Shown: positions 25,179 through 37,500, counted from the stretch's first letter. The stretch: DNA of 64,000 nt from Rattus norvegicus (GCF_036323735.1 NC_086020.1:129452210-129516209); one strand, 5' to 3'. Numbers and translations: made by a program. The notes: a model not told the origin generated them from the letters alone.

Positions 25179-25193
25179 TGTGATTTTTTTCTA
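25179..25193 (+). repeat. Right target-site duplication of the processed pseudogene
   Basis: TGTGATTTTTTTCTA is the partner of 23830-23842. Confidence 0.7.
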
Positions 25194-27394
25194 AAAACTA
25201 TTTTTATAAGCATCACCATCCTTTAAAAGTCACCATTTATGAATTTATATGGATGCATGATGATATTTGTTAGTGAAATTTAAATGATGTATTTAATAGT
25301 TCTACGGGTTTAATTCAGTCACTGATACAATATTTAACATTTGACATTGATGAGTGAAAATTAAAAATTCCAAATGCTTATATATTCATGGAGTTTTCTA
25401 TGTCCAAATTATTTCTGCTTTCACCTTTTGTTTTCTTTTCTGAAAAACACTTTACAAAATTTCAAGGTTAATCCAAAATCCACTATTTCCTTTTTATCCC
25501 TTACAGTGAAAAAAATTATACAAAATAGTGATTAGTGATGATTACTTTTTATCAATGTTATTCCAGTTTACTCCTATAACTATAAAATCTAGATTGTGTA
25601 TACATCAAACAGTGTGAATCAGGTGAGTATGCTTTTTATTCGGGTAGTAAAGCCATAAATTTAGAGTTGTGGAACTCTACTTTGTACATTCTCTTGGAAG
25701 AATAAGAATACATGGGGATGTAACGATACAGTAGGTGTTATCTTCCAATGGCTCACTAATGGGCAGGTAAATAGGAAAGGGAAACTCCATTTATCATCCC
25801 AAAGCGCAGGATTCCTTGTGTGAGCAGATTTCGTCATGATTTTTTTTTCCAAGTCGAATACACTATTTTTTTTTCTCAGCTTAAGGACTATATTGCACCG
25901 TGTAAACCTCTAAACATTTGAAGTAGCAAATGAGTTTAATAAGAACGAAGCCTGAGTTTCATGGATTTCTTTTGTAACATACCATGCAATGGCATGAAAC
26001 ACTGTTGAGCTTACTAATCCTTGCTGCTCAAAACTTCAGACATTTTCATTTGTTCTACCTGCAGGTAAACATTTTGAGCTTCCTAGCATGGAATATTGCT
26101 TATTTGGGTAGATGTCTCTCTATTTATATCAATTCTCATTTCCCAGCAATAGACAAGGTAACTATCAGAAAGCAGATTTAATGATTTTGAGAATACAAGA
26201 TGTTTCCCATGGTGGGAACACCAGTGAAAGACTGTGTAATGCTTTCAAATGAAGGCAGAGGAGAAATGATATATGGAACAATTGGTAGCTATTGAAAACT
26301 TTTTAATCTGCACAAAACAAATGAAAAAATACCTAGGATATGTTGGTACCTAGGAATACACATTGTTTCCAAATCACTTATGGCTCTGTAGATTATTTCA
26401 TTGGAAATTAAATACATGTAAAATTGTATAAGCTGGCCACCCTCCCCCACAAAAAAAAAGAAAAAAATATTACAGGAATTTAAATGCTTAGAAAGTTGTG
26501 TTTATCAAAGCAACAATTAAAAATGTATACTTTTTCAAATGAATTACAATTATTTGTGTGTCAAGTAGAGCAGGAAGGAAAATATGTAATTGATGATTTC
26601 ATATATAATATGTAATAATTGCTTAAAATGAATACTTAAGCCCACAAAAATGGAAGCAAATGTAGTAACTAATATATTGAAGGGAGTAAATGCAAATCCA
26701 AATGAAAAGTCATTGGTTAGCAGAAAAGAAGATGACTAAAAGAGTTTAGATTTTGAGGTTCAAATACTTTAAAAGAGGGCGAAAAAAATAGCAGAAGTAT
26801 TTAAAACATGGAAATATGATGTTGCAAACACACACACACATACATATATATTATATTAGGAGGAAATAATGGAAATTTTTGTAAATGTTAAGACAAAAAT
26901 AAAGTTTTAAATTTGGGCATTTAATAAATTCAGAAGAAGATAAATAAATAGAAACACAAACTAGAAATAATACTATCACGATAAATTGTAAATAAATAGC
27001 GTTCTAAATGAAAGGAAGTTGCATGTGGCAGATATTTTTGAAGAGGGCATCAGTGATAACATAATTATGTAATAGTACAAAAAGGAAGCTCAACACAGGT
27101 ATGGTGAGCAATATCACATAATACCTCATATATGCGGACCAGTCTAATTGAGCACCAACTATTGTAAATAATGCTATAATCATGGCCAATAAATGTAGTG
27201 ATATGTGTTAGGAAGAAAAAACATGAATTACTAAAACTATATTTGATGGTGTGGAACACTTTCATATAAGCTATCACCATCCCAAACTGTAGCAGCAAAC
27301 AAACTTAAACCATGTGCCCCCAATTCAGTGATTATTATTTATTAGCCCTCTTCCTTAAAGACAAACATTTCTTTGATTCCTCAAACTGATTATT
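25194..27394. other. AT-rich intergenic DNA, nothing recognised
   Basis: No frame above about 77 codons and none with a signature. A short (CA)n run lies at 26828-26842. Confidence 0.55.
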
Positions 27395-27411
27395 TTATCT
27401 TCCTATTTCTT
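27395..27411 (+). repeat. Left target-site duplication of the folded L1
   Basis: TTATCTTCCTATTTCTT recurs at 28563-28579 as TTATCTTTCTATTTCTT (16 of 17 identical). Confidence 0.8.
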
Positions 27412-28562
27412 TTTTATATCTATATCTATATTTCTATTTCTATATCTTTATTTCTTTATTAAATTGCGTATTTCTTATTTACATTTCAAATGTTATTCCC
27501 TTTCCCGGTTTCCAGGCCAACATTCCCCAAACCCCTCCCACTCCCCTTCTATGAGGGTGTTCCCCTCCCCATCCTCCCCCAATTACTGCTCTCCCCCCAA
27601 CAATCCCGTTCACTTGGGGTCCAGCCTTGACAGGGCCAAGGACTTCCCTTTCACTGGTGTCCTTACTAGGCTATTCATTGCTACCTGTGCAGTTGGAGCC
27701 CAGGGTCAGTCTTTGGGTAGTGGTTTAGTCCCTGGAAGCTCTGATTGGTTGACATTGTTGTTCATATGGGGTCTCAAGCCCCTTCAGCTCTTTCAGTCCT
27801 TTCTCTAATTCCTTCAACAGGGGAACCGTTCTTAGTTCAGTGGTTCGTTGCTGGTATTCGCCTATGTATTTGCCATATTCCGGCTGTGTCTCTCAGGAGA
27901 GATAAACATCTGGTTCCTGTCAGCCTGCACTTCTTTCTTCATCCATCTTATCTAGTTTGGTGGTTGTATATGTATGGGCCACAGGTGGGGCCTTCAAGAA
28001 GGATGACGAAAAAATCAGGTGCTTCACTCCTTCATTAAAAGGGGAACAAGAATACCCTTAGGAGGGTATAGGGAGGCAAAGTTTAGAACAGAGACTTAAG
28101 AAATGCCCATTCAGAGCATTTAATAAAAAATTTTGATAAAAAAGGAAGGAAGAAGCAATAAAGATGGTGAGGAGAAAAAAAAATCCCCCTCCCCCCTCCC
28201 TCCTCCTTCCAGTTCTTTCTCTAATTGGGTGGCTCTGAATGGATGTTCCTTCAGTCTCTGTTTTAATCTTTGCCTCTCTCTTCCCTGCCAAGGGTATTCT
28301 TGTTCCCCTTTTAAAGAAGGAGTGAAGCATTCACATTTTGATTATCTGTCTTGAGTTTCATTTCTTCTAGGCATCTAGGGTAATTCAAGCATTTGGGTGA
28401 TATTTTCAAGTTCCATCCATTTGCCTATGAATTTCATAAAGTCATTGTTTTTGATAGCTGAGTAGTATTCCAATGTGTAGATGTACCTCGTTTTCTGTAT
28501 CCATTCCTCTGTTGAAGGGCATCTGGGTTCTTTCTAGCTTCTGGCTATTATAAATAAGGCTG
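27412..28562 (-). mobile_element. Rearranged L1 3' fragment with internal inversion
   Basis: The element begins with a degenerate poly-A complement (TATATC-rich, 27412-27458), then the antisense L1 3' UTR to about 27988. From 27989 to 28113 the sequence switches to L1 sense orientation. A non-L1-like spacer follows (28114-28205). L1 antisense then resumes at about 28206 and runs into the ORF2 C-terminus at 28562. The 125-base sense segment is the inverted copy of 28230-28354. The whole is bracketed by one 17-bp target-site duplication, so it behaves as one insertion. Confidence 0.85.
27989..28354. repeat. Inverted repeat (arms about 125 bp) inside L1
   Basis: Arm 27989-28113 is the reverse complement of 28230-28354 with about 80-85% agreement by eye. 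For example, CTTCACTCCTTCATTAAAAG faces CTTTTAAAGAAGGAGTGAAG. The spacer is about 116 bases and contains an A-rich/GGAAGGAAG stretch and a C-rich run. A transcript of it could fold into a long hairpin. Confidence 0.85.
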
Positions 28563-28579
28563 TTATCTTTCTATTTCTT
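28563..28579 (+). repeat. Right target-site duplication of the folded L1
   Basis: TTATCTTTCTATTTCTT is the partner of 27395-27411. Confidence 0.8.
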
Positions 28580-28649
28580 GTGAGCTAAAAGTCCTCAAGA
28601 GTTTTCTGTATTGCACGTTTCTGTATATTTCCTTTTAAAAATTATATAA

Positions 28650-29385
28650 CTTGTAGAGCCCACCTCCCACAAAAAGACAGGGCGTCAAGAGAGGGATATG
28701 GTTGCTATCGCACAGTCAAAACTCTGACCCATAATTGTTCCTGTCTGATAGAACTGGAGGGATAGAAATGGAGAAGAGCCTTAAAGTCCAAAGGGACCAA
28801 AAGGGCATCCAACTCAAGAGGCAGGGGGGAGAAGTAGGCGGGGTAGGGGAATGCCTGACACCATTACTGAGGCAATGGAACACTCACAGTAAGAAACCTA
28901 TCATGATGACTGCCTTCCAAAAGAACCAACAAACTGCTCACAGAGTCGGATGCAGATATTTGCACCCAACCAGTCAACAGAAGCTGCTAACCCCGTGGTT
29001 GAATTACAGAAAAGCTGGAGGATGTGGAGGAGGAAGGCGACCCTGTAAGTGGACCAGCAGTCTCAATTCACCTGGTCCCTGAGATCTCTCAGACAATGGA
29101 TTACCAACCAGTCAGCAGACACCAGCTGATATGAGGCCCCTCAACAAATGTGCAGCAAAAGACTCTCGGGTCTGGGTTCAGTCAGAAAATGCGTCTAACC
29201 GTCAAGAGACTGAAGATACTAAGGTTTTAGAGGTCTGGTTGTGTGTGTGGTGTGGGGACATCGTAGCGGAGACAGGGGCAGAATGGTGAGCTGGCATGGG
29301 ATGTGAAACAGTAGTAGGGTGGATCTGGAGGGGAATGAAATCTTGAGTGTAAAAATTTTAAAAATAATTAATTAATTAAAAATTC
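28650..29385 (+). mobile_element. Lx-type L1 3' UTR, plus strand
   Basis: The stretch is the sense counterpart of the minus-strand L1 3' UTR at 50870-51530. Shared blocks include GATGCAGATATTTGCACCCA and GGAAGGCGACCCTGTAAGTG. It ends in an A-rich tail (29350-29385, AATTTTAAAAATAATTAATT). A 115-codon open frame at 28735-29082 lies entirely inside this 3' UTR and is not a gene. A weak AT-rich duplication (28636-28645 and 29390-29399, TAAAAATTAT) may be its target-site duplication. Confidence 0.75.
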
Positions 29386-29424
29386 TACCTAAAAATTATT
29401 ATCATAAAAATTATGCATTTAAGT

Positions 29425-29600
29425 ATTTTATTCATTTATTTGTTTATTTACATCTCAGGAGCTGTAGCACCCATCCACAGCCTTCCTCCCCTGCTCCCAC
29501 ATTGAGACCCTCCTGCCACCCTGCCTCCCCTCCTCCCCTCCTCCTCTTAGAGTATGGGGCCTCCTGGGTATCAACCCGGAGTACTGCTAATTGGAGAATG
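29425..29600 (-). mobile_element. L1 3'-UTR fragment, minus strand
   Basis: TTTATTTGTTTATTTACATC followed by a C-rich block (CCTCCCCTGCTCCCAC; CCTCCCCTCCTCCCCTCCTC) has the antisense layout of an L1 3' end. It lies tail to tail with the Lx element on its left. The copy is very short and old, with approximate boundaries. Confidence 0.5.
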
Positions 29601-30874
29601 TAGGGATGGGGATGTTCACACTAGCTAAGCAAGTGCTTCTTTACTGAGTTCCATACACAAAACACTCAAGAGCTTTCTGTTTGCTCACTCATATCTTTTA
29701 TCACTTCTTGCAGATCTGTAGTTTGAAGCAAGTATTTATGATAAGAGCTCGCATCCTGACAATCCTAACTTTTAACCTGTTTTACGAATACCAGGATTTT
29801 ACATTCAGTTTCCTGAAATAGCTTTCTCAAAGAGACAGAAATACACTTAGTTAGAATGTGAGTTCTAGAATTTTTTTCCACATTACAATTCTGCTTAGAT
29901 GAATAATTTTGGAGTTCTTTATTTTCCTTTTTGAACATTGCACCTCCAAACACTCAAGCCTTAAGTCCTCTGCTTACAGAAACAGTCCAGAAATTGCCCT
30001 GCTCTAGAAACAGATGCCTCAAAAAGTATTTAATCTCAACCTTTGGGGAATTTTAGAAAATACACACTTCATCCTGAAATTTTGAATTTAAATATTACAT
30101 TTACTCTCTTGGCCCCTGACTACCTTAATTAAAAGGAATGTGACAATAAATGCTGTTTGTGTTTCTGCTTGTTGATGGGGAACATACAGTAGTACTAAGG
30201 CTGAAGATAAAAAATATATATAAATTTAAATATAACTTCCATAAGTTGTTATTTGGACATTTGACCTCAGATTGAGTATTATTGTTACTTACACATATGC
30301 ATGCATGAATGTATAAATACAACCGGCTAAGTCTGGTTTTGTTTTGTTTTTGATTGTTAATGTCTGAAAATATAGAATGTTATGGCTTACCACTCTCCAT
30401 TGACTGCTTATCCCTGGGATAGGCTAATTCTCCTCCTAACAGTCATTATTGTCATGGCTAGGAGGAGGGTACCTATGAGTCCCCTGAGGTAGAAAGGGGA
30501 TGAAGAAAATGATGAAATCCTATTTCTATTAGAAAGATTATTTTCTATTGGAAATTTACAAAAAGAGCCTTTTGGAATCTTTAATTCTTGTTGCTTATGT
30601 ATAACTTCCCCATGCCATTTTAGCAAGAAAAAAAGAAAAAGAATGAGAGAAAGAAAAGAAAAGCTGCCAAAAAGGGGCTAACTGTTGCCTCATCCTGTTT
30701 CTGTATGATTTAATATTCTTGAGGAATTTCCAAATTTTTCCTAGGGTAGTTATCTATGCTAATCATCTGCTTGTTCTTTGGCCAATTTCAATTTCCAGTT
30801 TCAATAATGGTTCAAATATTCACAAGGAAAGGACGTATTACTGGGCAAAACTAATTTCCTGTATTAGCAAAAAA

Positions 30875-30875
<1 letters not shown>
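29601..30875. other. Intergenic, nothing recognised
   Basis: No gene or repeat recognised, apart from A-rich and GA-rich patches near 30625-30665. Confidence 0.5.
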
Positions 30876-30905
<30 letters not shown>

Positions 30906-31046
30906 AAGGAGGAGGAGGAGGAGGAGGAGGAGGAGGAGGAGGAGGAGGAGGAGGAGGAGAAGGAGAAGAAGAAAGAAGAAGAAGAAGAAGAAGAAGAAGA
31001 AGAAGAAGAAGAAGAAGAAGAAGAAGAAGAAGAAGAAGAAGAAGAA
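30876..31046 (+). repeat. (AAG)n-(AGG)n-(AAG)n polypurine array
   Basis: About 170 bases of unbroken purine: AAG units, an AGG block at about 30906-30958, then AAG units again to 31046. The mirror-like layout favours intramolecular triplex (H-DNA). Apparent poly-Ser, poly-Leu or poly-Glu frames are artefacts of the repeat. Confidence 0.98.
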
Positions 31047-33822
31047 CTGTCAAAGAAAAAGCAGGAAGCAGCATAGTATAGTAGTACTTCAGTATTAATC
31101 AGATAATAGCTGCTATCTGTTCCCCAGCAGGACCTGAACAGGTTTATTATGTCATCAGGTAGGATACGGTCAAAATGATGCATTACCAAACACAGTGGCT
31201 AAAATTAGACACTAAGTGGATAATAAACTCATCTCACATTTTTAGCAGAAAGTTCATGTGTATATATGTATATATAAGGTGTATATGTGTACATATGTGT
31301 GTTCATACCTTTCATCTCTCTCTTTCACTACACATGCACACACACACACATTAAATGTATATCATATATACAATCAAATTGTGCTAAGTGAGGTGTACAA
31401 CACACTATTAGCTTTTAAATTTGTACCTTCAAATGTCAAATTTACAACTAGATGATAAAACTGGTAGATATCATTGCCATGATGTATTGAAATTTTTTCT
31501 AATGTAGCAATAACTATAGATGATTCTTTAAATTATATAATTTTGTTATTTTATCTGCCTTTCAAGATTCATTGTTAATATTATTTTTAGGAATTAATCG
31601 ACTGCCAGTGAAACAGAACTCCACAGCATTTCCTCAACAGTGAGCTGGGAGGGCAATTGATTTTAGTCCAGAGTTAATGGATTCAAAACTCTCATTTTTA
31701 GTCTCTACATAAAATGTGAGGCCACTGGACCCAAGAGACGCACAGACACAGTTGGATTGGGATAAACATTCCTAAAGCCAACAGGAGTGATGCTGAAGCA
31801 ATTTCCCAAAGCACTGGCATCTATGCTATGAGACAGAAATACTGCCAGAAGAATTTGCTTCAGACCCTCAGAGAAACACCTGCATATCTGGCTGCATTGC
31901 CTATAAAAATGTCTGCATAATAATTATTTGGGAATCCATATGGATGATTCTAATGTATTCTGGAAATGTGACTGCAAGGAAGCAACCTTCCCCCTTAAAC
32001 CCAATTTTCCATTTAACATTTTTGTTCGGCCTTGTTGTCTAACCAGATATCATTTTCTGATTTGTTACAACTACTACTAATATATAAAATAAAACAAAAA
32101 AATAAAAATATTGAATAAATGATTTTCATCTTGAACCAAGGAATTCAGATCTTCTTTATCAGTAATATTTATATTCTAGGCATCTTCACGTGGAAAAAAT
32201 GGCAAAAATGATGAGTGGCATAACATGTAGGAAAAGCATAGTCAGGAAGATCTGCAAGGCTGCTTCTACAAACATTCATTATATTCACAAAGCTAGAAAT
32301 TCATTTATGTCATTGCTGTTTAAGTGCTCATCAAGCTTAAATCCCAGCATGTATTTGTAAAACATGTTACGTTCAGTTCCTAATCAAATACAACTTTGTT
32401 TTAAAAGATCTTTCACTTTTTAATTGTTAATAAATTGATTTTGTATTAATAGCCACGAGAAAACTGCAACTTGATTTCCTCAAAAATTTAAGTGAATATT
32501 ATTTCTTGTCATTTTTTTTCTGTCTCAAAACACACTATTTGGCTGACTCATGAAGTTTTATGGAGGACTATCACATCTTGAGGAAACTGACCTGTTGGTT
32601 CTTCATTATATCTTTCTTTATAGTAATATTTCACTTTTTATGTGGTACCAGGATTTCAAAATACACAGTGCTTGAATCTTGACAGGGACCAAAAGTGTAT
32701 CAATTCCATATTGTGATAATTATTTCGGCTTCTCTTCTCTGCATATGTCTGTGGGCAGTTGAGAGTCCATGATCAGCTATCTATTTGAGTAATTCACTGA
32801 GCTTATCAATAGATGCTATCCCATTTATTTCTAAACTCAGATACTGAAGTATTAATTCTAGGGATTTATAAACTTAATTCTTAGTTTCTGAGGAGCTATT
32901 GGCTACTCTTTTAAACTAGAAAGCTTACCAATCCAAACCAACCTGCACTAATTGATTAAAAATCACAAATGGAAAGCTTTTTATGTTTTGTTTAATTTTG
33001 GCCTACCCACCCAACTTGAGATGTTTAAATACAAGAAAACTAAATTGGCTCTAGGCTCTGGACTTTGTGTGAAACATTTCAAACACGCCTTAATCCTGTT
33101 AAGAATTCTGTTCACTACTCTTTGTTGGTTTAGGTTTTTCCATGACTGTTTTAAATTACATATCTAAAAAAATAAAATTCAGCATGAAACCCAAGAGCAG
33201 TAGCTCTCTAATATGTATTATTTATTTTAATAATTTTAACACGTTTCAGTTTCATATGTTTTCCCTCTATTATGGGCTGTGTTGTTAATTAAAATGTAAT
33301 GAAGTAAGTATATTTCTGAGTTTTAAATGAAAAAAAAGTCAAGGAAATTTTGGTTGACATGATATACTTTCACTTAGGATGTGTGGACAAAGTATATTAT
33401 TTGTTTGGAGCTAATAATTGTAATTATAAATATAAAAGGAGAGGTTTTACCAGGCTTACATAAATGGAAATGCAATAATTATGCTTTACATTAGAAAGTT
33501 TATATCACTTGGAAACTACATCATAGTTTAATTAAAGTTAATTAATAAAAATTTCATTATATCAATTTTATTGTCTTTTATTATCAATCTTTATTAAAAA
33601 ATATTGTCCAAATGGATGTGAATTACATCAGTGATAAAGACTAACTGAAGAAAGTTCTCTAGTAGAGATTACAGGGGCAAATAAGTAATAAGGATATAAT
33701 ACCTTCTGAGAGCAGAAATTGATGTCATATGACACTATAAATGACTATAATACTGTTAAGAGTTAAGTAGGGAGAATATGATCATAGTACAGTGATTCAA
33801 AGTCTTTCCTTAAAGAAAGGTT
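31047..33822. other. Intergenic; short TATG/CA repeats, otherwise unrecognised
   Basis: 31258-31300 is a TATG/TGTA-rich patch and 31330-31352 a short CA run. 31600-31990 is less AT-rich than its surroundings and looks neither simple nor clearly repetitive. No gene was identified. Confidence 0.5.
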
Positions 33823-33838
33823 ATGGATGATGCTTTTT
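33823..33838 (+). repeat. Left target-site duplication of the inverted L1
   Basis: ATGGATGATGCTTTTT is repeated exactly at 34509-34524. Confidence 0.92.
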
Positions 33839-34508
33839 TTTTATTGGATATTTTTTATTTACATTTCAAGTGTTATTCCCTTTCCAGGTTTTCCGGATGT
33901 AAGCCCCATATCCCATTTCCCTCCCCTTTTTCTATAAGGGTGTTCCCCTTCCCATCCACCCCCCCTTTTCTGCCCCCCACCCTGACATTTTCCTACATCC
34001 GATAGAGGGCTAATATCCAAAATATACAAAGAACTCAGACTCCAGATAGCCAAATAACCCTTTTAAAAATGGGGGTACAGTGTTAAACAAAGAATTCTCA
34101 GCTGAAGAATCTCAAATGACCGAGAAGTACCTAAAGAAATGCTCAACATCCTTAGTCATCAGGGAAATGCAAATCAAAACAACACTGAGATTCCACCTCA
34201 TACCAGTCAGAATGGCTAAGATAAAAATCTCAGGTGTAAAGAGATGCTGGCAAGGATGTGGTGAACGAGGAGCACTCCTCCATTGTTGGTGGGATTCCAA
34301 ACTGATACAACCACTCTGGAAAACAGTCTTGAGGTTCCTCAGAAAATTGGATATTGAACTACCCTGAGGACCCAGCTATACCTCTCCTGGGCATATACCC
34401 AAAAGATGCTCCAACATACAACAAAGACACATGCTCCACTATGTTCATAGCAGCCGTATTTATAACAGCCAGAAGCTGGGAAGAACCCAGATGCCCTTTA
34501 AGAGAAGA
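33839..34508. mobile_element. Twin-primed (5'-inverted) L1 insertion
   Basis: 33839 to about 33988 is antisense L1 3' end (TTTTATTGG, TTTCAAGTGTTATTCCC, C-rich block). At about 33989 the orientation flips, and 33990-34508 is sense L1 ORF2, including codons for a Cys/His segment (RCWQGCGERGALLHCWWD) and the region before the ORF2 C-terminus. The two pieces are not contiguous in L1, so the segment between them was lost. The whole is enclosed by a perfect 16-bp duplication. This is the classical product of twin priming during target-primed reverse transcription. Confidence 0.93.
34080..34508 (+). pseudogene. L1 ORF2 C-terminal remnant (inverted part)
   Basis: A run of about 95 codons (34080-34367) continues in a second frame to about 34508 after a frameshift near 34360. 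It represents the C-terminal Cys/His region of ORF2p and what follows it. There is no start, no reverse transcriptase and no promoter. It is a dead fragment. Confidence 0.8.
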
Positions 34509-34524
34509 ATGGATGATGCTTTTT
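34509..34524 (+). repeat. Right target-site duplication of the inverted L1
   Basis: Exact 16-bp partner of 33823-33838. Confidence 0.92.
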
Positions 34525-37500
34525 AATAAAAATACAAATGAATTATTCATAGATGTGCTAGTCCTGGGAGCACCAACAATTAATTGATGACTTAAAACAA
34601 TTATTTAGCAATTTTACCAGTTTGACAAAATAAAAATGCATTAATAATTTTTGATATTACACTATAGAGGAGTATGGAGGCTCAAGCCATGTTGGAATAA
34701 ATGTACAAGCAGAGTACCTTTTACTAAATTTATTATGTATTATACACCTTTAAACAATAAATGTAAATTCCCAGTTTCACATCTTAGATAAATCTGTGAT
34801 GTAGGCAAACAACAGTAAATGTCATGCCGAAATTTTCATTGGACACATCAGTGAGTGTACAAATATTCTATGAGAATGTTTTCCATTATCTATGTCTCAT
34901 TGTAGCTATGGCAGCACAGTAGCTATTAAATCAATTATTGACATCACAAGTGTCTGACAATGGATCATTGTCTTCACATTTTGACCTTGAACAAGGAACT
35001 TGCATTTGGTTTTTTTGGTTTTTTTTTTTTTTTTTGGTTTTTTTTTTTTTTTGTTTTTTGTTTTTTGTTTTTACCAAAACCCAGCTAACTAACAACGTTT
35101 CTATGGGTTGTTTGGATGAAATGAAACTGACTAAGTAGCTCTCCTAGTAACCATTATGCAGAGGTCACTAAAATGGATTAATATTTCTTTTGTTAATCTT
35201 AATTTTATCCCCATGGTAAAACATCTAAGGTCTTGTATTATATTGGCTAAAAACCTGTACTTCCAAATTGACCCTTCATGGCAGTTCAGGTCTAGAAGGC
35301 AGTTGATTATAATTTAAGTAGATAAATTTACATATGTTTACAAAGTCATTGACCATATTTGTAGGAAATAAACAAGAAACTGGAAATGAGGATCATCTCT
35401 GAAGTCACTGAAATTGAGCAATGACCAATATAGGATTTATTACTGAAAGCCTTTTTATTTCTATAAGAAAACATTTCCTTGTAAAATTGTATTATATTTA
35501 TACTTTATATTCATTGTATGGCACTTTGTCTTAACATACATAGTCAAAATACATGTGTTGCCACTGTTATGCAAGGTCAGAAAAGGAAATCCACTTTTCT
35601 AGAACTGGAGTTTTAGATGGCTATGAGCAGCTAAGTGAATGCTTAGAAACTGAACCCAGATTTTGGGAAATAACAGCAGTGCTCTTAACTTCTAATCTAC
35701 CTCGACAGTCCAATGGAAGCAACTTCTTATATGATAAAAATATTCAATTCATATGCTGGGAAGATGAAAGAACTCTATTAAAAATAAATGGAGATATGCA
35801 CTATATAGATAGGTATGTAAGCGATGGGAAACTGTGTTGGAAATAGTAGACATTGCCTTGTACATTTCCTTTGGTGAAGCTGATGATAACCGTTAAGTAT
35901 TAGGACATCATTTCCCCCAAGAGAGTATATTGTTAAATTTTGTAAGTCTAGTATGAGCTGTCTGCACAACCACAAAATCCCCCCCCCCTTATTTTTTTTC
36001 TTTCTAGATCAGGATCTGGTTCTCAAAGTGCAATGACACTCACTGTATTTAATCTTCAGTGTAGATAATTGCTGCCTATTTAAAAAAAAATTCAATCATT
36101 GCACAGAACTCACTGAAGAGTCAACCATCACTAAAATAGATATAAAAACAGCTTATTAACATTTTACAACACAACCAACTGAAATAAACAGAACATTTTC
36201 AATTATAACATCTGGTACCAAACTATTCTTGTTTGGGTGATAACTTAAAAAAATGGTTGGGCAACACTCACAGACTTCTCATCAAGTAACAGCTGTTCCT
36301 TCGGATGGAAATGCATGTGTGCTCAAAGTGTGAGTGATGCTCGCTTCTGTTCAGTTCTGTGTGAAGGAGCTTTCCGTGGGGTTTAATCTGGAAAGACAAA
36401 TGGCTTCAGATGTCTTGAATGGATGCTATATACTGGAGTTCCTTCTAACTCTTGGAATATTTGCAGCCACATCCTTTGTATGCAAAGCTTACATTCAAGT
36501 TAGATCTTCCAGAAGACTTTGTTCTTCAAGACACATTTTTTTTTCCTCCAACTGTTCCCGGGTATCTTCAGGCTATTCATTATTTGAACCATTTATCTTC
36601 ATAAAGAGTTTGGTTATGAGCGATTACTTACAACACCAAAGCATAAAAGAAATAGTTATAGTTCATCTACTCTTGAATGTGTTTCTTCCAGATTCCCTTA
36701 GGATAATTCTTGTTTCAACTTAAGCTATTAATTTTTTTTTGCTGAATTCAAATCACCTCATCATGCAGAAGCATGTGGAGACAAACAGCCACAGATGTTT
36801 GCCTGAAGGTTCAAGCATATTTAAAGGCAGCTTAATTATAAGACACTATGAGGTTCTTCCAATTAATTTGAAGCTAAATATTCTACATCTGTTCATTCTG
36901 TTAGAAAACCTGAAGAAATATTTACTTTACAAGTGATTGTGGTTTGGATCTTGTGTCAGATAAATATACATATATGTCAAATAAATATACATATCTATAT
37001 ATACCAAATAGCTTATGAAAATATTTGCTGTAGGTATTGTTAATGATAATAGTAAAACCATATACCACAAAATAAAATCTAACCTGTTTTGGTGCACTTG
37101 CACACATCCTTGAACTTCCTAGTGTGAAAACTTCCACATGAAACCCAAGACACCTCAGTGTGGTAACTTCTATCTAATATGAGCAAGCATTCTTTATTAG
37201 AATGAATCTATCAAGCAACAAAACATCTATTCCTAGAGTTCGTTCTTTCCATTTACAGGAATTATGCCATGATATAAGACAATATGACCCTTATTTCTCA
37301 TAAGACATGAGTTCTGAAAATAAACATGAAGTAAAAATGCTAAGCTTTCACCCTAGGATTCAGTTTTCATTCTGGATCTGTTGGTTTTATAAATGTAACA
37401 ATCTGCATTAATATGCTCTTCTTTCTTCCAGATTATTTACAAGTTGTTAAACATTCTAGTCCGACTTTGCTGTGTTGTACTAACCTATGCAGGGAATTGG

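Noticed and set aside
28735..29082. 115-codon open frame on the plus strand
   Set aside because: It lies entirely inside an L1 3' UTR that recurs in antisense at 50.9-51.5 kb.
30838..31189. Poly-Leu, poly-Ser and poly-Pro frames on the minus strand
   Set aside because: Artefacts of the AAG/AGG array.
36334..36723. 129-codon open frame, hydrophobic and Ser-rich, the longest outside recognised repeats
   Set aside because: No domain, signal or codon pattern supports it, its surroundings look non-coding, and one frame of this length is expected by chance in 64 kb. It would need cross-species conservation to be taken seriously.
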